A DNA stretch of 40,174 bases, from positions 1-40,174 of IMG/VR virus record IMGVR_UViG_3300025896_000008; one strand, written 5' to 3'. The translations under genes were made by a program, and so were the position numbers. The stretch comes from a virus. The notes under the pieces were generated by a model. It worked only from the letters and a program-made list of their open reading frames with translations, was not told the DNA's origin and did no database searches. Each line of letters starts with the position of its first letter. The stretch's first letter is position 1. Positions 9,637 to 16,066 of the stretch are shown in pieces.

Positions 9637-9983
9637 TCCAACCACTACACACACTGATTCGCGACTACACCGGGGACGTTGACCCCACCACTGGACTACC
9701 TGCGGTAGATCGTACCGAGCGGGTAGAAGATGCACGGCGGCGGCGCGTGGGTGAGCTACTGGGTGCGGCACTCCGTGAGATGACCGAGCTACTACAATCG
9801 CATGGGCTGGACGCACCGACCGCGCAAGCACTGGCAGCGTCGCAGCTGGCCAGCATCCTGCCAGCTTCGGCACGCAGCGCGATGAGCGATAAAGTCGCCA
9901 GCCTGCGGCTTCGGTTGGCGGCGGCTGTCACCATGCTAAAGGCAGCAGGCAACCCGGACGCTGTGGATGGCGTGAAGCTATAA
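9633..9983 (+). CDS. Small helical protein of unknown function
   Basis: A 116-residue product from the ATG at 9633, which overlaps the preceding TGA; an upstream in-frame ATG at 9573 would overlap the previous gene by more than 60 nt and is not favoured. The sequence is helical and charged (RTERVEDARRRRVGELLGAA, then Ala/Leu-rich stretches) with no recognisable domain. It is the last gene of the late run before a hairpin and a change of module. It may be a fibre chaperone or small structural protein, but nothing in the sequence decides this. Confidence 0.5.
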   Translation: MIQPLHTLIRDYTGDVDPTTGLPAVDRTERVEDARRRRVGELLGAALREMTELLQSHGLDAPTAQALAASQLASILPASARSAMSDKVASLRLRLAAAVTMLKAAGNPDAVDGVKL

Positions 9984-9989
9984 AGAAAA

Positions 9990-10017
9990 CGCCCGCCAGT
10001 ACTCCTACTGACGGGCG
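9990..10017 (+). terminator. Hairpin at end of late operon
   Basis: CGCCCGCCAGT and ACTGACGGGCG pair with one mismatch around a 6-nt loop, 7 nt after the last late-gene stop. There is no U-tract, so it may be a weak or factor-dependent terminator or an RNA-stabilising 3' hairpin. Confidence 0.5.
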
Positions 10018-10041
10018 GCTTGGCTACGGATGCAGCCAAAT

Positions 10042-10053
10042 AACCAACACTCA
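10042..10053 (+). promoter_or_regulatory. Orphan leader motif AACCAACACTCA
   Basis: Exact copy of the 12-mer found just before three starts further right (10691, 11716, 12011). Here no recognised gene follows closely; only a 10-codon reading frame begins at about 10065 (ATG CAG GTG AGC), so its role is unclear. Confidence 0.4.
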
Positions 10054-10129
10054 AAGCCCGGCCAGCGATGCAGGTGAGCTTTAAGGTCGCACGAAGGTAG
10101 CACGGGCCACGCCCCCTTACAAAGTCTTT

Positions 10130-10160
10130 GTTTGTAACAGCAAACGAAAGCTGTATATTG
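10130..10160 (+). promoter_or_regulatory. Bacteroidota-type promoter with GTTTG-N6-CAAAC palindrome
   Basis: GTTTG-taacag-CAAAC at 10130-10145 is followed 8 bp later by TATATTGT (10154-10161), a near match to the -7 box TAnnTTTG. The TTTG of the left half-site occupies the -33 position, so a protein bound to the palindrome would cover the promoter. It drives the DNA-binding-like gene at 10189. Two further promoters have the same arrangement. Confidence 0.65.
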
Positions 10161-10188
10161 TCCCGACATTCACAGAGAAAGGGACGAT

Positions 10189-10452
10189 ATGGAACGAATC
10201 ACGAAGGGGGAGGTTTTGGATATGCTGGGGATACCTCCAGAGCGGAGACTGGCAGCAGATCGCAGGGTTGACCAGCTGAAAAACGGGCGGACTGACAAGA
10301 GGAAAAAGACCTACTCCTACAGGGCGCAGATGGAGGAAGGGGTGGACTATAACAAGGTCGGGCGGTACATATTCTACACCAAAAAAGGGGTCAAAAAGTT
10401 GCGCCGATTACTGGCCGATTACATCCCGCAAGGGTCGCAGGAAGAGCCTTAG
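10189..10452 (+). CDS. Small basic DNA-binding-like protein, possible regulator
   Basis: An 87-residue, strongly basic protein (many Lys and Arg). The start ITKGEVLDMLGIPPE looks like the first helices of an excisionase or MerR-like winged helix, and the later YNKVGRYIFYTKKGVKKL looks like a beta-hairpin wing followed by a helix. It is the first gene behind a palindrome-bearing promoter and is followed by a strong terminator, so it is a single-gene transcription unit. The same palindrome occurs at two other promoters at 10.6 and 11.7 kb, so this protein is a natural candidate for the regulator that binds it. That link is inference. Confidence 0.6.
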   Translation: MERITKGEVLDMLGIPPERRLAADRRVDQLKNGRTDKRKKTYSYRAQMEEGVDYNKVGRYIFYTKKGVKKLRRLLADYIPQGSQEEP

Positions 10453-10487
10453 AGGGCGAGGGGAAGACCCTACGAAAAGCACAAAGG

Positions 10488-10516
10488 GAGAGCGCGTTTT
10501 TGCGCTCTCTTTTTTT
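10488..10516 (+). terminator. Intrinsic terminator
   Basis: Perfect 8-bp stem GAGAGCGC / GCGCTCTC with a 6-nt loop (GTTTTT), followed by seven T. It closes the single-gene unit of the 87-residue DNA-binding-like protein. The following gene-free 100 bp is AT-rich and leads into the next promoter. Confidence 0.9.
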
Positions 10517-10636
10517 GTGGGGTGAGCCTGCTATATCGGCGGCAATAGCATCCCCAAGCGATGAGTGTTTTTGAATTGTGAATCGTTGTAAAATCTTCGG
10601 AAAATCTTCAGAAACCTTCATTTTGAGGGGTGTTTC

Positions 10637-10702
10637 GTTTGGAATAGCAAACAAAAACAGTTATCTTTGTACTCCCTGAAGCGGGGAAATAACCAACACT
10701 CA
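10637..10702 (+). promoter_or_regulatory. Promoter with palindrome, TATCTTTGT box and leader motif
   Basis: GTTTG-gaatag-CAAAC (10637-10652), then TATCTTTGT (10662-10670), a perfect TAnnTTTG -7 box, then the leader 12-mer AACCAACACTCA (10691-10702) followed by CTTAGT. The start codon is at 10722. The arrangement and spacing are nearly identical to the promoter at 11661-11727, as if one was copied from the other. Confidence 0.75.
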
Positions 10703-10721
10703 CTTAGTCCTAACAAACCAC

Positions 10722-11045
10722 ATGACAGTAACCGAGATTACCGCCGACCTACGCAGCACAACGGGTGTAGAACCGACCGAGTTCGTCGCCTATTTTGATG
10801 ACGCAGACCTAAAGACCTTGCGCAAGGTCATTCGCGAAGAGATGGACGTTGTCGCAGTGATCGCGGAAGAGGTCGAAGGCCGCTACGATGAATGTGTGAG
10901 CCGCTACAACGAGTTGGATGACTACCTCGGAGCAACCATCACAGCGATTGATCGGATGGAAGAGCGGGTAGCGGAAGAGGGAGCAGATAAAGAGCGGTGG
11001 GGTGTCTATGGCTACCCATGGGGGAGCCGCCCAAGATGGGCCTAA
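10722..11045 (+). CDS. Small acidic protein of unknown function
   Basis: A 107-residue acidic, largely helical protein (for example DADLKTLRKVIREEMDVVA and IDRMEERVAEEGADKE). No known domain is recognised. It is the first gene after a palindrome-type promoter and a leader motif, and its stop is followed within 26 nt by a GNRA-loop hairpin. Its place in a unit leading to a Rad52-like protein suggests an early function, but this is only context. Confidence 0.6.
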   Translation: MTVTEITADLRSTTGVEPTEFVAYFDDADLKTLRKVIREEMDVVAVIAEEVEGRYDECVSRYNELDDYLGATITAIDRMEERVAEEGADKERWGVYGYPWGSRPRWA

Positions 11046-11071
11046 TGGAAAAAGCAGAAGCGATACAACAG

Positions 11072-11089
11072 GGGGGGCGCAAGTCCCCC
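11072..11089 (+). other. Intergenic hairpin GGGGGGC-GCAA-GTCCCCC
   Basis: Seven-pair stem (one G-U) closed by a GCAA tetraloop, without a U-tract. The first of four similar GC-rich hairpins between genes of the 10.7-13.6 kb region. Confidence 0.6.
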
Positions 11090-11119
11090 ATCATACACAC
11101 CAGTTTTTCAGGGACAGAT

Positions 11120-11263
11120 ATGGACGTTGCAGCACTGACACACACAGAGCTTCCCGAGGAAGAGAGGGAGGAAGCCTTCGACGAAGGGGACGCTACCGAC
11201 TGGGAAGAAGAAGCAGAAGCCTATGACACACTGGAAGACTTAGTGGAGAAGATACTGGGGTGA
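11120..11263 (+). CDS. Small very acidic protein
   Basis: A 47-residue product from the ATG at 11120, dense in Glu and Asp (EEEREEAFDEGDATDWEEE). An in-frame ATG at 10997 would give 88 residues but would overlap the previous gene and run through the GNRA hairpin at 11072, so the shorter form is preferred. The high negative charge is reminiscent of DNA-mimic or anti-restriction proteins, but that resemblance is compositional only. Product not recognised. Confidence 0.45.
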   Translation: MDVAALTHTELPEEEREEAFDEGDATDWEEEAEAYDTLEDLVEKILG

Positions 11264-11335
11264 GCGGTGGGGCGCGATTACCGAAAAAACGCGCAGAACT
11301 TCACTGGCAACTTCATCACTACACACTAAAAGGAT

Positions 11336-11617
11336 ATGATACTCACAACGCGACCGTTCCTTAAGAAAGCAGAAGAAAGATCGCTCACCGCGTCTGCCAT
11401 ACATCGGCATTCGCGGGTAGTCGCCAAGCCCGATACCGAGCCAAGCATGGCAGTGGGGAACCCTGAGATCACAGTGCCGTTTTACGGAGATGAAGGCCGG
11501 ACTATCCACGTACCAGCCCCCTTCAAGTTCTTCGCGATACGAAGCGATGAGTGTGACGAAGAGGGCGAAGAGATCGCGGTCTCCTACGTCACCTTCATGC
11601 TACCGGAAGAATACTGA
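11336..11617 (+). CDS. Small protein of unknown function
   Basis: A 93-residue product with an AAAGGA-like site just before the ATG at 11336. The first 35 residues are basic and the rest (ITVPFYGDEGRTIHVPAPF, then an acidic EEEGEEIAVSY-like end) looks beta-rich. An internal ATG at 11447 could be the true start of a 56-residue core. No domain recognised; it lies between two small-gene promoters. Confidence 0.5.
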   Translation: MILTTRPFLKKAEERSLTASAIHRHSRVVAKPDTEPSMAVGNPEITVPFYGDEGRTIHVPAPFKFFAIRSDECDEEGEEIAVSYVTFMLPEEY

Positions 11618-11660
11618 CAAATGTAGCAGGATGTACAAACTCCATTTTGGTGGCTGTTTC

Positions 11661-11727
11661 GTTTGGAGTTGCAAACAAAAAGAGCTATCTTTGTACGTCC
11701 TTAAAACGGGACACTAACCAACACTCA
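11661..11727 (+). promoter_or_regulatory. Promoter with palindrome, TATCTTTGT box and leader motif
   Basis: GTTTG-gagttg-CAAAC (11661-11676), TATCTTTGT (11686-11694) and leader AACCAACACTCA (11716-11727) followed by CTTAGT, 17 nt before the ATG at 11744. Spacing between palindrome and -7 box (9 bp) equals that of the promoter at 10637, and the similarity extends over about 75 bp. Confidence 0.75.
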
Positions 11728-11743
11728 CTTAGTAAGGATCACG

Positions 11744-11965
11744 ATGACAACGAAGCAACTGAAACCGCACCTGATCGCCGCTGCCGCCGAAGGGATGGAG
11801 ATCGACAAGCAGACGCACGGCGGCTACTGGTACGTCCGCCCTGAGACCCTCGAGAGTACCTGCGAAGAGCTCTGCAAGGCGGGCAAGCTGGCACGGGGGC
11901 GCAAGGTCTGGACGATAGACCGCAAGGGATACCATCACAGCTACTTTACCTATGTGAAGCCGTAA
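11744..11965 (+). CDS. Small protein of unknown function
   Basis: A 73-residue product directly behind a palindrome promoter and leader motif. It alternates helix (KPHLIAAAAEGMEID, ESTCEELCKAGKLARG) and strand-like segments (GGYWYVRP, KVWTIDRKGYHHSYFTYV), which would fit a small winged-helix fold, but no family is recognised. It is followed by a GCAA-loop hairpin and then the Rad52-like gene, with which it is probably co-transcribed. Confidence 0.55.
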   Translation: MTTKQLKPHLIAAAAEGMEIDKQTHGGYWYVRPETLESTCEELCKAGKLARGRKVWTIDRKGYHHSYFTYVKP

Positions 11966-11976
11966 ACGAGAGACGC

Positions 11977-11994
11977 GGGGGGCGCAAGCCCCCC
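11977..11994 (+). other. Intergenic hairpin GGGGGGC-GCAA-GCCCCCC
   Basis: Perfect 7-bp stem with a GCAA tetraloop, 11 nt after a stop codon and followed by another copy of the leader motif (12011-12022). No U-tract, so it is more likely an RNA stability or processing element than a terminator. Confidence 0.65.
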
Positions 11995-12010
11995 ATAGTA
12001 TCCAACCAAA

Positions 12011-12022
12011 AACCAACACTCA
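12011..12022 (+). promoter_or_regulatory. Leader motif AACCAACACTCA before the Rad52-like gene
   Basis: Exact 12-mer, 10 nt upstream of the ATG at 12033. No -7 box lies just upstream here, so the motif is present in a within-operon gap, which argues for a translational rather than a transcriptional role. Confidence 0.5.
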
Positions 12023-12032
12023 AAACACACAC

Positions 12033-12575
12033 ATGGAAGAGACTAAGATATTGGAGCTTGAAGCCAAGCTCGAGCAGTTCCGCCAGCCGTTGCTACCGAA
12101 CGAGATTGACTGGAAGATCGCGGCTAACGGCAAGCCCGACCGTAACGGCGTGACAAAGACGACGATTGTGCCGTACATAGATAACCGGGCCGTGCTGAAT
12201 CGGCTGGATGCGATATTTGGTGGCGGCGGGTGGCGGAACGAGCTGACACAGATCAACGGCGGGTTCCTCTGCCGTATCCTGATCCGTGGGGATGACGGGG
12301 AGTGGATCGGCAAGATCGACGGTGCAAGCAGTACCGACATCGAGCCAATCAAGGGGGGGATCAGTGATGCCATGAAGCGCGCGGCTCACCAGTGGGGGCT
12401 TGGGCGTGAGCTATACAGCTACCCCACCGTCCAGATCGCTTGGCAGGGCGAGGCCAAGCGGTGGATACCGCGCCCCGTGCTGGACAGGCTGGAGAAGATG
12501 ACGTTGGCCATTATCGAGGGGCGATACTCGGAGCAGTACGTGGCGTTTGAAGAGAACGGCGGGAACTACCGATAA
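12033..12575 (+). CDS. Rad52-like single-strand annealing protein
   Basis: A 180-residue protein that most likely anneals complementary single strands during phage recombination. It carries Rad52/Rad22-type signatures: LLPNEIDWKI near the N-terminus (residues 20-29), PYIDNRAVLNRLDAIFG (47-63) and WR near 67. A GIDGAS-like acidic-glycine region follows, then GGISDAMKRAAHQWGLGREL (residues 108-127), the hallmark helix of the family. The length fits the stand-alone phage and prokaryotic forms, shorter than eukaryotic Rad52. Partner genes would be a nuclease or SSB, but none is recognised beside it; a RuvC-like resolvase lies at 22.9 kb. It is preceded by a leader 12-mer and followed by a strong hairpin. 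Confidence 0.85.
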   Translation: MEETKILELEAKLEQFRQPLLPNEIDWKIAANGKPDRNGVTKTTIVPYIDNRAVLNRLDAIFGGGGWRNELTQINGGFLCRILIRGDDGEWIGKIDGASSTDIEPIKGGISDAMKRAAHQWGLGRELYSYPTVQIAWQGEAKRWIPRPVLDRLEKMTLAIIEGRYSEQYVAFEENGGNYR

Positions 12576-12580
12576 CCACA

Positions 12581-12604
12581 CAGGGGGCGGTTGCCCGCCC
12601 CCTG
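12581..12604 (+). terminator. Strong hairpin after the Rad52-like gene
   Basis: Perfect 10-bp stem CAGGGGGCGG / CCGCCCCCTG with a TTGC loop. The following bases (ACTATCTTCGTTCTG) are only mildly T-rich, so termination may be partial. It is related in sequence to the GNRA-type hairpins at 11072, 11977 and 13597. Confidence 0.55.
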
Positions 12605-12682
12605 ACTATCTTCGTTCTGTGAGCGCGGGGAAGACGGCTGCCTGCTATCCGGCACTTTTATACCACTAACCAGACACGGGAC

Positions 12683-12895
12683 ATGAAAAAGATACCGATG
12701 GCGGTTTTTGCCGCTGCCGTAGCGTCGCGCGACCCTGATACGCTGATCGAGCTACTGCGCCCTTATGCAGTGCAGACAAGAGCACGGAAGCCGACCATCA
12801 GCTACCGCCGCATGTCCCCCGAAGAGCGTCGAGCGTACAACCGAGAGACCAAACAGCGGGAACGAACAAGAAAAAAAGCCCTAAAATCTCTCTAA
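12683..12895 (+). CDS. Small basic protein of unknown function
   Basis: A 70-residue product with a hydrophobic N-terminal half (MAVFAAAVASRDPDTLIELL) and a very basic C-terminal half (MSPEERRAYNRETKQRERTRKK), which could bind nucleic acid. No family recognised. It sits between the Rad52-like gene and a sigma-type promoter at 12951. Confidence 0.5.
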   Translation: MKKIPMAVFAAAVASRDPDTLIELLRPYAVQTRARKPTISYRRMSPEERRAYNRETKQRERTRKKALKSL

Positions 12896-12950
12896 AAACG
12901 CCGATTCTTAAACTATTTTCGTTTGTCATACAAAAGACGACGCTTTTCGC

Positions 12951-12983
12951 TTGACATTGACAGAGCGGTCGCCGTATATTTGT
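12951..12983 (+). promoter_or_regulatory. Promoter TTGAC-N19-TATATTTGT
   Basis: TTGAC (12951-12955), 19 bp, TATATTTGT (12975-12983), followed by GCC. The promoter in front of the Cro-like gene at 17.5 kb has the same boxes, the same spacing and the same GCC downstream. This promoter lies inside the longest open frame, which fixes the next gene start downstream of it at 13073. An imperfect GTTTG-N6-half palindrome lies at 12921. Confidence 0.75.
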
Positions 12984-13072
12984 GCCAGATCGAGCGAGTG
13001 CTTGATCGCCACCGAATCCGACGGTCATCGGATAGCCCGCCCGGCTTTCAGGGCATCGAGAGACCTACCGAG

Positions 13073-13585
13073 ATGAACCGCAACGAATCAAAAAGCCAGA
13101 CCCGGACCACAGCTATATCCGTGATGGAGTCAGTCCTGCCGCAGATCCAGTCGAGCCTTGATAGTGGTGATGCAGACAGCGCCGCGTTTCACATCAAGAC
13201 CTTCGACAGCTTCTCACATCGTGCAAGCCGTGCCTACGAGACTACACCAGCCGGCCTCGCTGATGACGCACGACTCAAGGCTCTGAGCCAAGAGATCGCC
13301 CCTCTCCGTGGGAAGGTTCGGATGGCACAGGAGGCCGCTGCTGAGGCTGCTCGTGTAGCCGCTGCTGAGGCTGCTCAAAAGGCGCTGACGATGCTCACTG
13401 ATGCACAGGCCGATTACCTGCGGATACTGGGCTACACAGGGAGCTTGGAGGGGATCACCAAGAGCGAGGCCAGCCGCATGATAGACACCTACAAGAGCGG
13501 ACGCGGGCGCGGACACTGCATCACCGCCGAAGACAACGACGACGCGGAGGCCTTTGACAGTGTGCGCCGCGCAATGCGAATGTAA
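13073..13585 (+). CDS. Helical protein with DUF3072-like C-terminus
   Basis: About 170 residues from the ATG at 13073, selected because the promoter box at 12975 excludes the longer frame. The middle holds an Ala-rich helix made by an 8-codon duplication (the 19-mer at 13334 recurs at 13358), giving two AAAEAA-type heptad-like blocks. The C-terminal part LTDAQADYLRILGYTG...ITKSEASRMIDTYK matches the short Q-x-x-YL-x-x-LGY ... LTK-x-EAS-x-x-I motif seen in many phage and actinobacterial proteins (DUF3072-like), often at the end of DNA-related proteins. Function unknown. A hairpin follows the stop. Confidence 0.65.
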   Translation: MNRNESKSQTRTTAISVMESVLPQIQSSLDSGDADSAAFHIKTFDSFSHRASRAYETTPAGLADDARLKALSQEIAPLRGKVRMAQEAAAEAARVAAAEAAQKALTMLTDAQADYLRILGYTGSLEGITKSEASRMIDTYKSGRGRGHCITAEDNDDAEAFDSVRRAMRM

Positions 13586-13596
13586 TCCAACCAACA

Positions 13597-13615
13597 GGGG
13601 GCGCAACCCGCCCCC
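13597..13615 (+). other. Intergenic hairpin GGGGGCG-CAACC-CGCCCCC
   Basis: Perfect 7-bp stem with a 5-nt loop, 11 nt after a stop, followed by ACTTTTACC. Fourth member of the GC-rich hairpin set; possible weak terminator or 3'-end protector. Confidence 0.55.
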
Positions 13616-13647
13616 ACTTTTACCAACCATTTTTACAGGAGACTATC

Positions 13648-14058
13648 ATGCCACAGAGAATCAGCAGCCGACTACTGACCTACACGCGACCACTCTGGCT
13701 GAGTGACGCGGAGACCGTGTACCAAGCCATCAGTGAGTGCTACGATATGGCGATGCTGTGCAGCCGTCAGCGGGAGACGCAGCACCAGGTGACCGTCAGG
13801 CAGGCCATCATAGACCTTGCCGAGGATATGGTCGCCCGCGCCGAGGAGGGGAGTATCAAGACTGTGGGGTCGGCAGCCGCCGACATCGTGGCCTATATCT
13901 ACGAGCGGTGGCCGCTACACCTGGAGAGTGTCCCAGACTGGGAGGGCAGGCCGTTCAATCGCGCTGGCGATTGGGATGCCACGACCAATCCGGAGTATCG
14001 CGGTCGGGCTATCACACCCGACGAGATCGCGGATATCGTCAACGGGAGGACAGCATGA
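13648..14058 (+). CDS. Helical protein of unknown function
   Basis: A 136-residue product with AGGAG 6 nt before its ATG. It is helical and rich in Ala, Glu and Arg (TVRQAIIDLAEDMVARAEEG, AAADIVAYIYERWPLHLE), ending in a GRAITPDEIADIVNG helix. No family recognised. Its stop overlaps the next start (ATGA), so it is translated together with the next gene. Confidence 0.6.
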   Translation: MPQRISSRLLTYTRPLWLSDAETVYQAISECYDMAMLCSRQRETQHQVTVRQAIIDLAEDMVARAEEGSIKTVGSAAADIVAYIYERWPLHLESVPDWEGRPFNRAGDWDATTNPEYRGRAITPDEIADIVNGRTA

Positions 14059-14483
14059 CCGACTACCAAGAGCATATCCAGGGCATCCGTGACCGCCTGA
14101 CACCGGAGACCGACAAGCGGCATCTGATCCTTGCCCATGACCGCCTACTCTACATCGCGCCCCGTATCCGTCTTGGGGCGCGGTGGGGCGACTACACCAC
14201 CTACACCACACGGGTGCGAGAGCCGGACGCAGTAGCGCTGACCGACGGCCAGATACAGACGCTGCCGGGCGGGCTGGGACGCTACCGAATCGAGATGGGA
14301 GCCAACGCCAACGGCGAGGTCCACGCACGGCTGGAGTGCTGGGAGCCTGCCCCGCTGTACCAGTGGGAGCCGTGGGATGACCCCGCCACCACCGAGCGGG
14401 TGTGGGCGTGGCTGCGCAAGTACCAGCCAGCGGCTGAGGTGCTGCTGGAGATAGACACGCGGCTGCTGCGGGTGAGTCAGTGA
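14055..14483 (+). CDS. Protein of unknown function, coupled to the preceding gene
   Basis: A 142-residue product from the ATG at 14055 in an ATGA overlap. The longer open frame that starts at 13737 runs through the previous gene and is not credible as a start. The sequence alternates strands and turns (HLILAHDRLLYIAPRIRLG, GRYRIEMGANANGEVHARL) with a Trp-rich end (YQWEPWDD, VWAWLRKYQ). No domain recognised. It is the last rightward gene before the convergent integrase. Confidence 0.6.
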   Translation: MTDYQEHIQGIRDRLTPETDKRHLILAHDRLLYIAPRIRLGARWGDYTTYTTRVREPDAVALTDGQIQTLPGGLGRYRIEMGANANGEVHARLECWEPAPLYQWEPWDDPATTERVWAWLRKYQPAAEVLLEIDTRLLRVSQ

Positions 14484-14704
14484 CGGGATAGGGGTTTATC
14501 CGACTATCGCCGAAAAACAGGCTTTTACTCGTAAATGGCCAAAACCAGCGTATCTCGCCGTATGTGGCAGCTCTGTTGCTTTCCCCATCATAAGAGTGGC
14601 TCCGAAAACCTACAAAAACCCGACAGAGCCATGAAAGTAGCGTTTTCAGTCTAAAATCCGCAGTTGAGAAACTTACACGATTTTTGATAACCCCACAACG
14701 CCAG

Positions 14705-14743
14705 AAAAAACCCGCGAAAAATGAACTTTTCGCGGGTTTTTTT
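14705..14743. terminator. Bidirectional terminator between convergent units
   Basis: Perfect 16-bp inverted repeat (AAAAAACCCGCGAAAA / TTTTCGCGGGTTTTTT) around a 6-nt loop. A-run and T-run on both flanks allow it to stop rightward transcripts from 14.48 kb and leftward transcripts from the integrase. The 294-bp gap 14484-14777 otherwise holds no gene and is where attP would be expected by analogy, next to the integrase; no core site can be identified without a bacterial attB. Confidence 0.95.
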
Positions 14744-14777
14744 GGTGCTATAGGGGCCTATCCGTCCAACAAAAGTC

Positions 14778-15971
14778 CTACGCTGTAGCGCCCCTGATCG
14801 CGGCGATCCGTTGCTGTAGGTCGCTGTAGCGCTGCTCCGTGAGGTAGCTGGATACCTGCACAGCCTCTGTATGTCCTGCCAGTATAGCTCGAATATCTAC
14901 AGGCAGATGGAGGACATCCCGCCAGTAGTTGATCCCCGCCTTCCGCAGGCTTTTGATACTCACCCCGCTTGATGCGTCCCCCATCGCTCTGCGGAAGAGT
15001 TCGCTGGCGTGTCGGTGCATCAGTGTACCGATGCGAGTCTCGCTCTCTGTGGGCTGCGTGTACGGACTCACGTATAGGCCTGATCCCAAACGATCCCTGT
15101 GTGTCCGCATCTCTGTGAGCAGTGCCGGAAGGCCCGGTATGACCTCGCGCCCCGCTGCATCTCGGAGGGGGAAGAATCTCTCGCGATAGGGTAAGAGATC
15201 ACCCTCACCTCGGACAACCTTACGCCCCAAAACCCGCTTGCCAGTGATAAGGATGCCGTCATCCTGTAGGTCGTCCCAGTGCAGCCTCACAAACTCACCG
15301 GGCCGCATCGCTGTAAGGTATAGCAGCCGAAAGATCATCTCCCACCGCTTGCTGTCATGGCAGGCAGCGACGACAGCTGCAACCTGCTCCGGTGTGAGCG
15401 ACTTGGATGCAGGCGCTTTTGGTCGTGCTACAGCGTCGCCAAGTGCGGCTATGGGGTTGCGTGCTATGTAGCCCTGTTCCACACACCAACGGCAGAACGA
15501 TTGGACTGCCCCTGCGTAGCAGGTGACGGTATCGCGGGCTAAGGTCGGCTCCTTCCATCTCTCCATCAACCTCTTCTGTAGCGTCTCCGCCGATAACGGG
15601 ATGTCAGACCCCGGCGCGATGAGGTAGTGCGATAGTGAGCGCACCAGCTGCTGCCGCGTAGTCACAGGTCTGCCAGATGAGCGCAGGCGGACATACTCAG
15701 CGATAGCCGTATAAAGGCTTGGGATAGTCTTGTCCTCTTCGCGTAGTTGCGGATACTCCCTCTCCAACGCCCGCCGCTTTAGCTGCGCCATGCCAGCCTT
15801 GATCGCTCTCTTCTGGTCATCAACTGCCGCAGGCCACTTAATCCGTGGTCGGCAGGTCTTTTCCTCTTCCGCTACTCGTGTCCAGAGCCATCCCCCACGG
15901 ACAAATAGTGTCCCAACCCCAACGGGGTTCTTCCACTTGGTCTGACAGCGATTTCTTGTTACCTTTGTCAT
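14778..15971 (-). CDS. int: Tyrosine-recombinase integrase
   Basis: A 397-residue site-specific recombinase for integration and excision. The N-terminal part (to about residue 90) is basic and probably binds arm sites, the middle (about 85-180) is a SAM-like core-binding domain, and the C-terminal half is the catalytic domain. Visible catalytic residues are Arg223 (TAMRPGEF), probable Lys245 (ITGKRV), Arg343 (SLRKAG), His367 (LAGHTE) and the nucleophile Tyr376 (SSYL). The usual His of the H-x-x-R box is Lys340 here (IKSLR), a tolerated variant in the family. It reads leftward, convergent with the gene ending at 14483, and carries a strong terminator downstream. Confidence 0.95.
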   Translation of the reverse strand: MTKVTRNRCQTKWKNPVGVGTLFVRGGWLWTRVAEEEKTCRPRIKWPAAVDDQKRAIKAGMAQLKRRALEREYPQLREEDKTIPSLYTAIAEYVRLRSSGRPVTTRQQLVRSLSHYLIAPGSDIPLSAETLQKRLMERWKEPTLARDTVTCYAGAVQSFCRWCVEQGYIARNPIAALGDAVARPKAPASKSLTPEQVAAVVAACHDSKRWEMIFRLLYLTAMRPGEFVRLHWDDLQDDGILITGKRVLGRKVVRGEGDLLPYRERFFPLRDAAGREVIPGLPALLTEMRTHRDRLGSGLYVSPYTQPTESETRIGTLMHRHASELFRRAMGDASSGVSIKSLRKAGINYWRDVLHLPVDIRAILAGHTEAVQVSSYLTEQRYSDLQQRIAAIRGATA

Positions 15972-16005
15972 GCGATCATGTCTTGTATCAGTCGAGTGTG
16001 CTACA

Positions 16006-16045
16006 GAGCGGGGGAGCCTCGAAAACCTCCCGCTCTCTTCTTTTT
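16006..16045 (+). terminator. Hairpin with T-tract reading rightward, between leftward genes
   Basis: GAGCGGG...CCCGCTC stem (16006-16035, imperfect, purine-rich loop) followed by TCTTCTTTTT. The T-tract makes it a terminator only for rightward transcripts, yet both flanking genes read leftward, so it would act on antisense RNA rising from the integrase side. In leftward RNA the same hairpin has no U-tract. Confidence 0.5.
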
Positions 16046-16066
16046 AGCCGATCACGTGTTACGCAC

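Noticed and set aside
10065-10100. A 10-codon frame following the leader motif at 10042.
   Set aside because: No coding evidence at that length; reported only as context of the orphan motif.
13737-14483. Long 248-codon frame overlapping the 13648 and 14055 genes.
   Set aside because: Its first 106 codons are the shadow of another gene; the real gene begins at the ATGA overlap at 14055.
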